Source of the DNA: Leptasterias polaris
Taxonomy: Eukaryota > Echinodermata > Asteroidea > Forcipulatida > Asteriidae
Reading direction: 5' to 3'
Assembly: GCA_037783415.1 (NCBI GenBank)
Contig: JAZGTN010000054.1
Span: 1-64,000 of the forward strand
DNA: 64,000 nucleotides
The position numbers and the translations under genes are program-made. The notes under the pieces are model-generated. The model was not told where the DNA came from, searched no databases, and was given only the letters and a program-made list of their open reading frames with translations. Positions 42,701-53,319 of this stretch are shown piece by piece. Each line of letters opens with the position of its first letter. Within the stretch, counting starts at the first letter, position 1.

Positions 42701-45312
42701 TTTTTAAACCAGACACTTGTCAGATTACAACATCGTTAATAAAACAACTCAAAAAAACATTGCCACTTTCTGCCACTTTCAAATTACTAGGCACTTCCGG
42801 TTTCGACCAAAAGTAGAGGTCATGTGAGGTCACGATCATGCCTCCGACAAACAATCAAAACCTATATGACCTTAGTAGATACCGCAAAAAGAAACCACCA
42901 ACCTCCTTCTTGTGAATGGTTACAGATTTCCAAAGATTTAACAAAAATGTTTAAAAACCTTGTAATTCGATACCAGATGACGTCATCATGACGTAATCGT
43001 TCAAGTGCCGTCTTCATGTTAAGGTTCAAGTTAGACCAAGTAACTGGGGCGCTGTACTCCTTTTTTCGAAATTTTGACATCATCGGTCGTACTAGCACCC
43101 CAGCTAATGACATAAGGTCATACATCATGATCCAACTCTCAGTTGTATCGACAGGTGCCCTGTCTCAACTGCATAGTCGTAACGGTTGAGGCAGGGCACC
43201 CGTCTAAAACTTGACGGGTGTCCTTTCTCAAACGCGTAGTAGTCACGGTTGACTTGAAGCAGGGCACCCGTATAAATAAATCGACGGGTGCCTGTCGATA
43301 CAACTTAGAGTTGGATCATGATGTATGACCATACTGTCGTTCGCTGGGGCGCTAGGACCGATGATGTCAAAGTTTCGAAAAAAAGAGTATCCTCCCCTGT
43401 CCGGTTTTCGATGTAGTATGCCTTTTTCTTTGAATTGAAAAAAAATTAAAATATTCCATAATCAACTGATGCCCTAATTACCTTCCTTTGTTTATAAGAA
43501 ATATGCAAACATATATTAAAACGTGATGGACATTGAAACTTTCACACCACGCACCGATCTTCGATGACTTCAATAGCGTCCCATTTGTTTTGAGTTTGAC
43601 CTGTTTTCGATGCAAACAAGAAAGTATGGTGTCCGGGTGAAGCCATACGTGGAAGAAACATCTGCAGTGACTACAAGTGTTCTGTGAGACTTAGTGTATG
43701 ACTCTATAGCCAGCAGTTTTCTTCATTTTATTCAACATATTTTTTATCTAGTTCCTAAAAATAACCATGGTATTTTTCAAAAACTAAAAAAAAAAAAATA
43801 CAAAAAAATAATGTAAATAATTTTAGGCTTTGAAATCTTATTTTTATTTAGTTTTGTGTCTTTTTATGTTTCTTAACATTTAAAATAAAGCATATAAATA
43901 AACAGTGATAATCTAATCACAAAGCTGATGTTAAAATTTTAATATTAATAACAAAAATGATAGAGTGTTACAAAAAAAAAATTATCCAGACTATTAGAAA
44001 ATGATATAAGGCACGTGGCTTCTTTAAGCCTCTGTATTTTTTTCCCCAGAATGCTCAGCAGAATGTTCAGTCACATGATTTGATCATCGTGAATTGTGAA
44101 TTGAAAAAGTGTTTTATGAAACTTTTTCGGTGGGGAATTTTTTTTTTATGGCCCCGACAGTATGACATATTTTTGTACCTTGCAGAAATGCCTAAATACC
44201 ACAACTTTTTGCATTTACAAGTGCAACTAACCAGTGGAGCCTTACATGTTTCTAAGTTTTGGTCAAATGAGAGGAGACTCTTTGCTTGGCAAGTCAAACC
44301 ACAAAAATTGTATCTAGGAACTGTTTACATCGCGCACAGAGAGGTAAAAGATTTGCCTCGATTTCAGGGACGCCCTGAATACAGGGCGTCCTACGATACA
44401 GCGCCCCAGTAATACTGGGTCTAGGTTCAAGTATATGCCAAGTTTAAAGTTTGTACAACTTTTACTCCACTCTCTCTATTCATGTATTTCCACTTGACTC
44501 ATAGTGTTAGCCAGAGGGGTGTCTGGGTGTCTTTTGGACGCCCTGTTTTAAATTTGGACACCCTGTTTCATCTGTCATTTACATGTAAATGTATTGTAAG
44601 TGAACAATTTGGACACCCAGTTTTTAAATTTCCAGCAGATTTGGACACCCTTTTACCAAATCCTGGCTAAAACCTTGACTCTTGACTGCTCTTCACCCTT
44701 GTATGCATGTACATGTATGTGTTGTCTTGTCATTTAGCCTTCGAGAAAGACTCTGCTAGGGTCGAAACGTCAAGCCACTAACTAATTTTTTGCAACTTTT
44801 ACTTTTAGCGAAATCGTGTAGAGAAGGTTCAGGGGGAGAAGAAGACAAAAACCAGAACAGTATACAATAGGTTTTCGGCTGATAAACGAACACCAAACAG
44901 AACATGCATTTAAGTTTTCGGGGAAAAAAACTTACCAGAAACAATCAATAGACAAAAATAGGTTTTCGGCATATGAGATAGCCGAACACCTAATGACCAA
45001 TGTTAATACTGTATAAAACTTAGTAAGTAACTGTAATATTAATATTAATAATAATATTATATTATTATAACTTTTATAAGTAATATTAATAATAATAATT
45101 AATAAACACAAGTTAAGTTGAAGTAGGCTAGAGTGTCTAATCACAACTTACGCAAATTCTAAATGACCACCTGGAAGAGCGAAATAACCATCGCCGTAAA
45201 TATTTTTTCTCTTGCCAATTATAACACAGTTTGGATGCTTTGGGCTTGAGATAAAAACACAAACACCAACTTTTGGACGGAGCACATGCTGTTGAATGCC
45301 GGGCGCTGACAT
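36665..45312 (-). CDS. NUDT15: Nudix hydrolase, NUDT15 type; three exons
   Basis: NUDT15 hydrolyses modified purine nucleoside triphosphates (thio-dGTP, 8-oxo-dGTP) to monophosphates in the cytosol as a homodimer. Exons on the minus strand are 45152-45312, 38263-38459 and 36665-36780, giving 157 aa (human 164). The Nudix box fills residues 49-71: G, five residues, E55, seven residues, R63-E64-T-E-E67-E68-T-G-L. The metal-binding Glu residues are intact. The N-terminus has [16 protein letters not shown] and the C-terminus [11 protein letters not shown] and [15 protein letters not shown]140 matches human R139. Splice junctions keep phase (2, then 1) with GTAAGT and GTGAGT donors. The gene looks functional. 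Intron 1 is 6.7 kb and rich in mobile elements. Related MTH1-like Nudix proteins are possible but fit less well. Confidence 0.94.
37201..37550. mobile_element. TTAA-type MITE, copy B (NUDT15 intron 2)
   Basis: It begins TTAAATGGTGCGTACAGCAT and ends GTTGTACACACCCTTTAA. The body GGTCATGGTGGAAAACTTCC is shared with copies at 45541 and, inverted, 53085. Confidence 0.7.
37660..37985 (-). mobile_element. Probable SINE, minus strand (NUDT15 intron 2)
   Basis: On the minus strand GCTTCTCTCCACCCAGGGGT and GGGTACCTTTGAAGGCAGAG resemble the body of tRNA-derived deuterostome SINEs. Promoter boxes are not clear, so this is a weak call. Confidence 0.45.
38263..38459 (-). CDS. NUDT15: NUDT15 exon 2 (Nudix box)
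   Basis: Acceptor CTTCGTACACAG, 197 nt, donor GTGAGT. It encodes [17 protein letters not shown] and onward to [12 protein letters not shown]. This is the catalytic core of the Nudix fold. Confidence 0.95.
38508..38924 (+). mobile_element. tRNA-derived SINE with L2-type tail (NUDT15 intron 1)
   Basis: Pol III box A TGGCCGAGTGG (38521-38531) and box B GGTTCGAATCC (38580-38590) head a body of about 300 bp. The tail CAGCGCCTTGAGTACC..ACGTGCGCTATATAAG plus ATT repeats matches the 3' end of the LINE at 32131-32190, the expected sign of mobilisation by an L2-type LINE. The element seems complete and is antisense to NUDT15, starting about 50 bp from exon 2. Confidence 0.88.
38925..39042 (+). repeat. 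22-bp minisatellite at the SINE tail
   Basis: Five full units of AGGAGTACTTAGACCATCGA+GT start at 38925, 38947, 38969, 38991 and 39013, with a partial sixth, directly after the SINE's ATT run. The full units show no difference that I can see. Confidence 0.92.
39215..39397. mobile_element. TTAA-type MITE, copy C
   Basis: A 183-bp element with ends TTAAAGGCACTGTACACG and CGTGTTCAGTGCCTTTAA. It is a deleted version of the fuller copy at 46575. Confidence 0.88.
40262..40312 (+). repeat. Two poly-G runs
   Basis: G runs of about 20 and 13 flank CGAGGAAGGCCGCAGTTC. They lie in NUDT15 intron 1. The exact lengths are unreliable in any sequencing method. Confidence 0.8.
40585..41095 (+). repeat. Dispersed GTGTTCGGCA motif repeat, two partial copies
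   Basis: AAAAACAGGGTGTTCGGCA followed by GTTCAA..AAGTCATTCGTTCAA appears at about 40614 and again at about 41040. Related GGTGTTCCGGG / GCCGAACACC hairpins occur near 31430, 36520 and 44960. Confidence 0.6.
41263..41882. mobile_element. CCCTAACC-end MITE, second copy (NUDT15 intron 1)
   Basis: It begins CCCTAACCTTGCCCTACACA and ends GAAAGGTTAGGG, flanked by decayed TTAG/TTAC. It lies inverted relative to the copy at 27524-28073 and shares GGGTCACTGGGTCAGT and CATATGGATCTTGTTGCAT. Confidence 0.7.
41900..42410 (+). repeat. Degenerate ~140-bp tandem repeat with CCGG hairpins
   Basis: At least three units each carry a palindrome of the type CTTCCGGTTTCAACCGGAAG, then AGGTCAAA.., CACTCTGTGTAGC.., and GAGTTATGATTT. 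Units are well diverged. The block ends in an A/T run at 42393-42411. Confidence 0.75.
42416..43010. repeat. Continuous copy of the old dispersed repeat
   Basis: It runs from GATGACATCATCATGACGTC to ATGACGTCATCATGACGTAA and covers both pieces now separated by the LINE. This copy defines the LINE's insertion site. Confidence 0.75.
43036..43400. mobile_element. Long inverted-repeat element with nested hairpins
   Basis: Arms of about 110 bp (43055-43163 and 43288-43393) pair: TTTTTTCGAAATTTTGACAT, then TCATACATCATGATCCAACT, then GTTGTATCGACAGG. Between them are further hairpins of GGCAGGGCACCCGT type. The left end ACTGGGGCGCTGTA recurs inverted at 44393-44408, so the full element may reach there. 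Confidence 0.7.
44380..44415. mobile_element. Inverted end motif matching 43040
   Basis: TACAGCGCCCCAGTAATACT here is the inverse of ACTGGGGCGCTGTACTC at 43043. CAGGGCGTCC / GGACGCCCTG form a hairpin just before it. Between 43401 and 44379 I see only AT-rich sequence. Confidence 0.5.
45152..45312 (-). CDS. NUDT15: NUDT15 exon 1
   Basis: ATG at 45312-45310 in CCAAGATGT context, 53 codons plus 2 nt. It encodes [20 protein letters not shown] and ends [11 protein letters not shown] before the donor GTAAGT. The first part of the Nudix box (GGHLEF) lies at the junction. Confidence 0.94.
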
Positions 45313-45540
45313 CTTGGTTTGTTAAAGTGTGACAAAAGAGGTCGCCCTTTGCCCCTGAACTCAGATCTGGAAAAGTTTGGGTGTCAACTTGCCGCATTTA
45401 ATCGATTGATTCATCATAATTATAAAATGTGGCAACCCAAACAAAGGTGACGACATATCGAAAAAAATAATAATATGTATTGGCCCATGCAACATTATCT
45501 TAATAATTAACATGTTTCATTGGCAAAAACCTACCATTTT

Positions 45541-45913
45541 ATCTACAACATTGGTTAGATTGAAAATATAAATGTTCACAGATTTGAACATAACTTACTT
45601 ATGGTATAAAGATGGTCATGGTGGAAAACTCCCCTTGAAATAGTTTTGCTTGCAATTGAAATGCCACACTTTTTAGGAAATAAGTAAAATAATTGTCTTT
45701 ATTCTGCGGGTTAAAACCCGATGTTTGAAAAAAATTTAAAACATAAATGCCAGTTTTTTTTTACTGTTTTCTCACTTGACTCCGAAGACCGATTGTGCTT
45801 AGGCCTATATTAAACTTTCACACGTTTGTGATTTCATGTAGGCCTATATTATGTTGGGTCACATCAAATGTGGATTTGGGTCTTTGGCAATTACCATTGT
45901 TGTACACACCCTT
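45541..45913. mobile_element. TTAA-type MITE, copy D
   Basis: Body CAACATTGGTTAGATTGAAA, GGTCATGGTGGAAAACTCCC and GGCAATTACCATTGTTG match copy B. The ends are decayed. It lies about 230 bp upstream of the NUDT15 start. Confidence 0.7.
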
Positions 45914-46129
45914 GTGTGATTGCAAAAGTTTACACACTTTCTCCGTCACGTACCTAACTGCCATTTTGACAAAAGTGGCGTAACTTCGTTAGTTGACTAG
46001 AGAAACAGTCGGCTATAGTAAAGTTCGAGATGTGCACTGTGGACGACTAAAGGTCATCAATAGTAACACGTCCAATGGCTTTTGACTGGCACCCGAACAA
46101 TGATTGACAATTATAGGGAGACCGCCCGA

Positions 46130-46225
46130 TAGGGCTACAGATAGGCTCAGTTGGTAGAGTGCAGGCAAGTTAATCTGGAGGTAGCAGGTTCAAATCCCCT
46201 TCTAGACAATTGTTCTTTGTTTAAC
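46130..46225 (+). mobile_element. tRNA-like SINE head
   Basis: TAGGCTCAGTTGGTAGAGTG (box A) and AGGTTCAAATCCCC (box B) with GTTAATCTGGAGGT between them. Stem pairing is poor and there is a near copy at 63610-63705, so this is a SINE rather than a working tRNA gene. Confidence 0.6.
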
Positions 46226-46574
46226 CCAAAAGTATTTAAATATTTACCCCACAGTCGGGTTCCCTTGTGGTTTATAACTTGATGGTTATTAACTAAAAGC
46301 TTTTAAAAAAGGAAAAGAAGAATCTATTTATTTTTCTATTATGTTTCAAATCCACAAAATAATCTTCCCTGTTTGGTTAATTGTCAGCGATTATAATTTC
46401 CTCGTGCTCAGATATGGGCTCTACACTGTACCAAAAACAAAAATCAACAACATAATAACAACTACGAAATTAACCCATCTAGATACATAGTGTTTTTCTT
46501 TAAATTGTTTCAGTGGATAACGTACTGTGCATCCCATCAAAACGCGTTAAGAGCCTAATTTATACATCCTTGAA

Positions 46575-46942
46575 TTAAAGGCACTGGACACTATTGGTAA
46601 TTACTCAAAATAATTGTTAGCATAAAAACTTACTTGGTAACGAGCAATGGAGAGCTGTTGATAGTATAAAACATTGTGAGAAACGACTCCCTCTGCAGTA
46701 ACGTAGTTTTTGAGAAAAGGGTAATTTCTCACTCAAATAATAAAAGACTTCAGCGAAGCCTTTTATTATTGGCATCTGAAAGCACACAAATTTGTCACGC
46801 AACAAGGGTGTTTTTTCTTTCATTATTTTCTTGCAACTTTGATGACCAATTCAGCCCAAATTTTCACAGGTTTGTTATTTTATGCATATGTTGGGAAAGT
46901 GAGAATACTTGTCTTTGACAATTACCAAAGGTGTCCAGTGCC
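46575..46942. mobile_element. TTAA-type MITE, copy E (fullest of its subfamily)
   Basis: It begins TTAAAGGCACTGGACACTAT and ends AAAGGTGTCCAGTGCC. The central hairpin AATAATAAAAGACTTC / GAAGCCTTTTATTATT is intact. I recall this as a common echinoderm repeat. Confidence 0.88.
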
Positions 46943-47079
46943 AAAAAAATAACAAATAATTATATATATATAATAATTTTTTACATTTAAGTGACTTCTG
47001 TACATGCCCAGCTATTGTCTAAGGTCCATTAGTTAACCAGTAATGATTAATTACCCTAATTTAACTTCCTAATTAGGAA

Positions 47080-47345
47080 ACACCCTGACTTTACGCCGAG
47101 GAGCGAAAGGGCCAATATCTACTATTACACCATCCGATATTGTTTGAAAAATCTAGGGCCTGACCCCCCCCCCCCCTCTTTGATAATGTGGAATGGTCTA
47201 TTCTAGGATATCAAGAAATTTGACCCCCCCCCCCCCCCCCCCCCCCCCAGTCACTACACTTTTGAGAAATGACTTACTTAGTGATTGTGGTATACCATCA
47301 AATGACCCTTTCGCGGCTCAGTAGAGGGTTGTAAACAAACTGTTC
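47080..47345. repeat. Poly-C region with CGAAAGGG ends
   Basis: Two C runs, about 13 at 47164 and about 25 from 47224, each follow TGA. The block is bordered by GAGCGAAAGGGCC and, inverted, GAGCCGCGAAAGGGTCA, suggesting a small fold-back element. Confidence 0.45.
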
Positions 47346-48142
47346 CGGACAGATCCTTCTTTTTTTCTTTCAGCACCCCAAATAATAGCTATGCTATATA
47401 CGGTGAAGCAGTATGACTGCATGCAATTAATTTGTTCTAACAGTGAAGAGACCCCAAGTTCACGATGATATGTCTCGGTGCGGAAAGATCACTGATCAGG
47501 CACTGATAGTCCCCCAACCCTAATCAGCAAAACTATATAAAATCACTTATTTTAATAGAAGGGAATTCGGCACTTGGGGATGCACCATTTTTCTATAGGG
47601 CACAAATAAAATTGTACTTTCTGTTTGCAGTTACAAAGTAAGCTCTAAGCCTGTATTATTACGAGACAACCTGACGTGGTGGTATAGAACAAACACATTG
47701 TCTACTTAAAAAGCTTTTAAAAACGTAACATGCTATTCCGGAATTTGTTTATCTCAAATTTCCCGATTTCAAATGGGGGGTGGGAGGGGTGCGGTGCGGT
47801 CCATTACGCTGTGCTTTGGTTGATTTATACCAATGATATAACTATATGAAAATGTTGTGCTAGACTGTGTATGCAGATGACAGTGAGTTAAGATACTAGA
47901 AACAGCCGCGGAGAAACATTGGATCTTATCATGTGAGCCAGTCATGCATTCCGAATGACGTTATTAAGATTTGCAACCTCAATCACAGAGAAATGCAACC
48001 TGCAATATCTACAAAACTCACAAGTGGATCAGAGAAAATTAATTAATGATGATATTGTATGAATCGTAATGTATTTTGTCTTATGGAGTTTTTGCCCCTG
48101 AAATCGTGAGAACAACCATCCCATTGTTCCTTGAACAGTAGT

Positions 48143-48553
48143 TTAAAAGGCAAAATATATACCTTTGGTTTTTGGAACCGTTCGATTGTTTTAATCCTAT
48201 ATAAATGTGTATATTCAATCAAACTAACCTGTGAAAATTTCTTTTAAAAAGGTGGTCGAGTTTTTGAGAAATCGCCGAAAATCTGAAGCGAATAATAAAA
48301 TGTCCACGCAGGAAAAATAATCCCCAATAGGAATTCACAATCTGAGAAACATTTCTGACAGAAACGTTTCTCAGATTCAAATTTTGGGTCATAAAAACTG
48401 ATATATTTTTACATAACCACATTTCTTCGAAGTGAAATGTGTCTCAAAATGCTTTAAACTATCGAAAGCTGCTGCTGCAGGCTTCTAGTAACCAATACGT
48501 TTTTATTGCCATTAATTTTAAGAGTGATTACCAAACGTACACCTTCCCTTTAA
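48143..48553. mobile_element. TTAA-type MITE, second family, copy 1
   Basis: It ends TACACCTTCCCTTTAA and contains TGAGAAACATTTCTGACAGA, GTTTCTCAGATTCAAATTTT and CCACATTTCTTCGAAG. These are shared with 55594-55944. Confidence 0.75.
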
Positions 48554-48681
48554 GCAAACAAAATAATGAAAGGCAAACTCCAGCTCTGAAGTTGAACACA
48601 GGCCCGTATCACTTTAAAGTAATAATGATGATGCAGAATGATAATAATGCAAAGTGAAATGATAAACACGGTTTCACCTGG

Positions 48682-48816
48682 CTACTGTTTCGTCGCCTCC
48701 TTGAATAATCGAGTCATCCTATCAGCGGCATCTTGTAGCTCATGCTGCCACCAGCCGTTGGGGGCGGAGTGTATTTTACGATGATCACGGTAAGACATCA
48801 TTCTGAACAGCCCCAT
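48682..48816 (-). CDS. Unidentified 44-codon frame, possible last exon
   Basis: It encodes MGLFRMMSYRDHRKIHSAPN and then GWWQHELQDAADRMTRLFKE before ATKQ and a stop. The composition (paired Trp, amphipathic Arg/Glu helix) looks protein-like. CTGTTCAG just inside could be a splice acceptor, making this a terminal exon of a minus-strand gene. I do not recognise it. It may equally be chance. Confidence 0.25.
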   Translation of the reverse strand: MGLFRMMSYRDHRKIHSAPNGWWQHELQDAADRMTRLFKEATKQ

Positions 48817-49725
48817 GAAAAAATATAACCTCACACAGTCGATGGATTTACGGCCACGATGAGTTGGAGCAATTTACAGATGCTTTCAGCGAGTGCGGAT
48901 ATTATGAAGACTCGGGTTGTATTTCTTAATTATAACCACTGCGCTTTGCTGAAAGAACGGAGGACATAAAGGTCATTTTTTTAGCATGCCACCCTGCTGC
49001 GTCTTGCTTATAAAATATGGGGAGCAAGTGATCAACGACGCAGTTGGTACCGTACTTTAAAGGCAATTGCGTGAACGTTCGAGTGGACATTAGGTGAAAA
49101 TGGATTGAACTGTACTGTGGATATAAACCGTGTTAAGTACATGATGGATATGCTCAGTGGTGTAGCAAATTCATGTTATCGCGGGAACACGGGCGAAGAT
49201 ATGAAATTGTACTGATGCACGGATGAAATTGCTCGAGACGACGGGGGCACCACACGCCCGATGATCTCAACGTCTTCGTTTACGTCTGTTACTCATCTCA
49301 ACGACGAGACATTATAGCTCTCCTTCGGGCCGAATGCATTAATAATATGATTCATTGCGTCAGTTGGGGCCGTGCATGGTTAGGACTCGTTCCAATCTAT
49401 CCCCAGTTGATTGTCAATAATAATTAGACAGTGAAAGTGCCTGTGGTGATTCTCAACATTAGACACAAGCAGCGTTTTCTTAACCTGATTTTTATATTCC
49501 GAGAAAACAAAAACATGAGGCACATTCCGTGTTGGGAAATAATGTCATGACCTCGACCTCGACCGCAGGTGAACATTGTGAACGTTTGTTTTGTACATCT
49601 ACTCATAAAGAGAAACTGTAAAAGCCTTGGTGCACATGATAAAGGCAGGGGACTGTTAGAATCTTTACCCCCGGTGTGGGTTAGCGTGGCCTGACCGATG
49701 AGTAGCTCAGACTGAGGGGTTTTGA

Positions 49726-49926
49726 ATGAACCGTACCCAGTCCGGACGGTGCAGTAGACCCCGGAGTGGTGGTCATTCTGCTTTGGCGGTGCCGCACGGA
49801 GGGGCAAAAGTCCACCACCAGCAGCGCTGCGGTAGCTCGACTGGTTACGCCGGTGAATTCGTCTCAACCCCTGAGGACAGCTACGACGAGGCTACACTAA
49901 GGGCATGTGTAGATGAGTGTGAAAAG
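49726..49926 (+). CDS. Possible first coding exon, unknown gene
   Basis: An in-frame stop sits directly before ATG 49726. The frame runs 67 codons to AAAG/GTACGG, a fair donor. The C-terminal part STPEDSYDEATLRACVDECE is acidic and helix-forming, as at the start of a coiled coil; the N-terminal part is Ser/Gly/His-rich. No downstream exon could be assigned, and the family is unknown. Confidence 0.3.
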
Positions 49927-50116
49927 GTACGGATACTTTAATCATAGAGATACAAATTCATGCAGTTGTATCACCATTATTATCTAAACCCCTTTACAAG
50001 TCCACTTAATTTGTATGTGTGCTAATCTTGGGATGGAGTAACTAATGGGGAGAAACTGCGACAAGAATTTGCCGTAAATTAAGTCTCATGCAGTCGTGGA
50101 TGTCGCGTCCGAGCAG

Positions 50117-50240
50117 TCTAGGGCGGAGGAGTTAAGTTTATATGTAATTTACGAATGCTGGTTCGAATTCTGGTTTGGTCTGCCACACTCAGCCGCGACA
50201 CTTGTGTCCTTGAGCAAGGCACTTTATCTCGATTGCTTCT
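50117..50240 (+). mobile_element. SINE fragment
   Basis: GGTTCGAATTCTGG (box B-like), then GCGACACTTGTGTCCTTGAG and CAAGGCACTTTATCTCGATT match the SINE body after the tRNA part. Head and tail are lost. Confidence 0.6.
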
Positions 50241-50340
50241 TTCCACCCAGGAGTACAAATCGGTCATATTGGCTCGGAACATCTTTACTACTACTATTCT
50301 ATTCTAAGTATACTATTCTAAGTCTCAATGCAGGTATTCC

Positions 50341-51890
50341 TTTGTAAAAGGTCGTCTGGCTATGAATGGTTGGTTCTACAGTTCGTCATCATTTTCGCCT
50401 TACACTTTAAAGCCGTTCACTGTTTGGCCATCCTTGACATTTCCCCTTGAGGTGATCCTTAGATCTTTGTAACTGTCTGATCAGAGGTCATCGCATGTTG
50501 TCGAGGTCATTCGACTCAGGTCATATCAAACTCACTCTTCTGTAACCCCGCGTGGTGACCTCGTTGGTTGTACTATGTGGTGAGCCATTGTGCGAAATGA
50601 GATATAATGAAACAATCTTTATACGGTGTCCTCCAACGATTCAAAGTTCATGCTGAAGTAAACCTGTGGTAATTCTATGATAAACCTGTGTTCAATCTGT
50701 GGTTAACCTGTGGTAATTCTATGGTAATTCTGTGGTTATGCTAAGCTGCTTTGAACATCAGCAGATCCTTACCATTTTGTTTGGTCACCATCACCGTATA
50801 GTGTTGTGACCATATCCTACAGTTATTTTAGGGGCAAAGTGTACGTTCATTGTGACAACAATCAAGATATTTGTTATGGTCACCCTTTGGTAATTTCATG
50901 CAGAGGATATCGAACGGTCGTAATTTTTTTTTTCACAAACCATCAGCACCTAGGGACCGTATAATCAATTCAACATTTGTAAAAAGCAAATCAAAATCAG
51001 TGACGATATACAACAACCTCGTAATTCAATAATTTCTCATCCAACAATATGAACACAGCGATCTAACAATATTAAGCGGTGACTACCGGTATATACTCTG
51101 AACAATTCTTTCAGCTGATCTATAGAAAAACAATTTGTTCATAATAAGCAGCTTCCAACGCTAGCAGAATAATTGATTACATTCAAAGTCACGCACACCC
51201 AAGTCAATCCTGAGTTTGCTGTGCGGGTTTTCAAATTAATTTCTGCCAAGGACAATAGCCGTTTTGTCTTGGATGGTTCTCCTTCTTGTCGCAGACCGGA
51301 TGGAGCATTCATGCCACCCTTCGTGTTCGGGGAAAAAAACGACACACAGGAACACTACGATTCAATACAAGGTGATGTACGTCGTATGTCTCCCTTTCCA
51401 TAAAAATGACACAATTTACTTAAACCTCTCGTCACAACACTTTCTGAAGAGGATGCAGTGGAATTTGTTTCCATGCAATTTTTATTTAGAGTTAGGCTAT
51501 TATTAATAAGGGCCGTTGGTAGAGAATATCTACGTTTTGACCAACACGATGTGATAGTCTTCATCAGAAAGTATTCTGAGCAAGTGGAAACGCTTTTTAG
51601 TTTTATGACGGTGATACAAAAGAGTATCTGGTATAATGGGTCCATCAGTTAAGCTCGGGAGTCGGTATCATTTTTACGTAATAATGACTTAAGTAATTTT
51701 TGTGTGTTTATAAGTGCAGCCATTGCTTTGTTTTATGAATGCTTGGGGGACTTTTAGACAATTTGTGTTCTTTTTAAACCTACTTTTAGTCTAGCTTGCT
51801 TCCGTGTTTAATTACTTGGCTACATTATGTACACTTTTTAGTATTTTAAATTGTTTTATTTGTATATTGTTTTGGTATTTTATTGTAGAG
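50341..51890. other. No gene recognised
   Basis: A frame of about 76 codons at 51173-51403 (+) encodes FVLDGSPSCRRPDGAFMPPF and looks somewhat protein-like, but it has no clear start or splice sites and no family I know. The rest is AT-rich sequence. Confidence 0.4.
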
Positions 51891-51985
51891 GTTTCGCAGT
51901 CTTTTGTAAGGCGCTTTGAGGTATTTTTACATAAGGCGCCATATAAATGCATTTTATTATTATTTTATTATTATTAATACATTTT
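51891..51985 (+). mobile_element. L2-type LINE/SINE 3' tail
   Basis: AAGGCGCTTTGAGGTATTTT, then AAGGCGCCATATAAATGC and ATT repeats match the tail shared by the LINE at 32131 and the SINE at 38508. No upstream coding part remains. Confidence 0.6.
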
Positions 51986-53084
51986 CCTTAGGGTATTTTC
52001 GTAAAATTTTAAATGATCATTAATAAATAATTATAAAAAACTGTACAAAAATGAAAGCCATGTCACCCGTAACTATGATTTTGTGTATTGCGTCAATGTT
52101 TCTAGAAATTGTTTTAGTGATCTTAAAGATGCTAGGTAGGCCTACAATTTTTGGCCGATTAGATCCGACATTTTAGATTGAAATTATTAGTAATTTTTAT
52201 AGATTATAGAAAGTTAGCTTTAATTCATTTAAGGTATTGCACGAACATATCCGCCAATGATAATTGGTAGTTAAATAAAAACTAAAAATTGAACTATTGT
52301 CTGGATCCCAACGTTTACTTCCATCAGCCAAGCTTGTGATAGGATGTTTTTTGCATTTTACATATGCACTGTCCGCATATGCGGAAGTTTTTGTATGTTT
52401 TTAGTTTTAAGATGCGACATCTGTCAAATTTCGTTCAGAGAAAAAAACCCATAACATTTGCGGTGAAAAGTGGGCATGGAACATTAAAATATAGGCCTAA
52501 GGTAAAACACAAATTGGCACAGCGTGTATCTTTGTTTTAAAACAAACGTGAAGTTACCTTAAATATACATCAAGTTGAAATCAGTTATTCGACTTCCCGA
52601 AACCAGTCTTTGTCACTCTCATCACTTTCTCCTAAATTTTAGAGTCTGGCGCCGCCTCTGAGTTGGTCTTGGTCCAAGACGTCCCTCTCATTTTTTGCCC
52701 GATTGGTTAGTTACTGTACGTACACTGTACAGCGATTCGGGCAGAAAGTATTGCACGAAGACTACTGAACTTGGGATCGTAAGGCGTTCCATTACCAAAC
52801 ACGAAAATCTTTCTCGTTGTACATGACTGTTACAACAAACCAACATAGAGAAACTTACACTTTAATGCTATAAATTGCCAATTGTACACACTTGTCCTAT
52901 AACTGCATACATGTGGTAAGTGAGACATTATACACAATATCAGCTTATAATGTTGGCTACAAACTATTTTAAGTGGCCATTATTAGTAATAATTGTCAGA
53001 GACCAAATTTCATAAACATGGCCCAACAAAGTCGTTCCGAATTGTATGGCTTTGGCAGTAGATGGCCGGAACGCCCAATGTACA
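51986..53084. other. No gene seen
   Basis: AT-rich sequence with no exon, RNA gene or clear repeat boundary. A small hairpin TCCGCATATGCGGA lies at about 52372. Confidence 0.5.
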
Positions 53085-53181
53085 AATATTTCATGACCAT
53101 CTTTAAACCAGTTATGTGTAAATCTATAAACACTTCAATATTTTCAGTCTTACCAATGTTGTTGGGCACACCCTTTAAATA
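53085..53181 (-). mobile_element. TTAA-type MITE fragment, copy G
   Basis: The minus strand reads TTTAAAGGGTGTGCCCAACA, ACATTGGTAAGACTGAAAAT and AAAGATGGTCATGAAATATT, as in copies B and D. Confidence 0.6.
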
Positions 53182-53319
53182 GCGGCCATAATGGAATTCC
53201 ATCATGCCTTGTCTGACGATGTGACTGAGAGATGTAGCAAAGAATGGATCATGTCCTTAGTGAGCCACGACACAAGATGCAAATTGATGACAGTACAACT
53301 GAGGAGGCCGAGGAACAGT

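Noticed and set aside
46130..46225. Functional tRNA gene (also considered at 38508, 57873, 58866 and 63610)
   Set aside because: Pol III boxes are present but stems pair poorly, and SINE bodies or sister copies follow.
49424..49867. 147-codon frame on the minus strand
   Set aside because: It lacks motifs and overlaps the more plausible plus-strand exon candidate at 49726.
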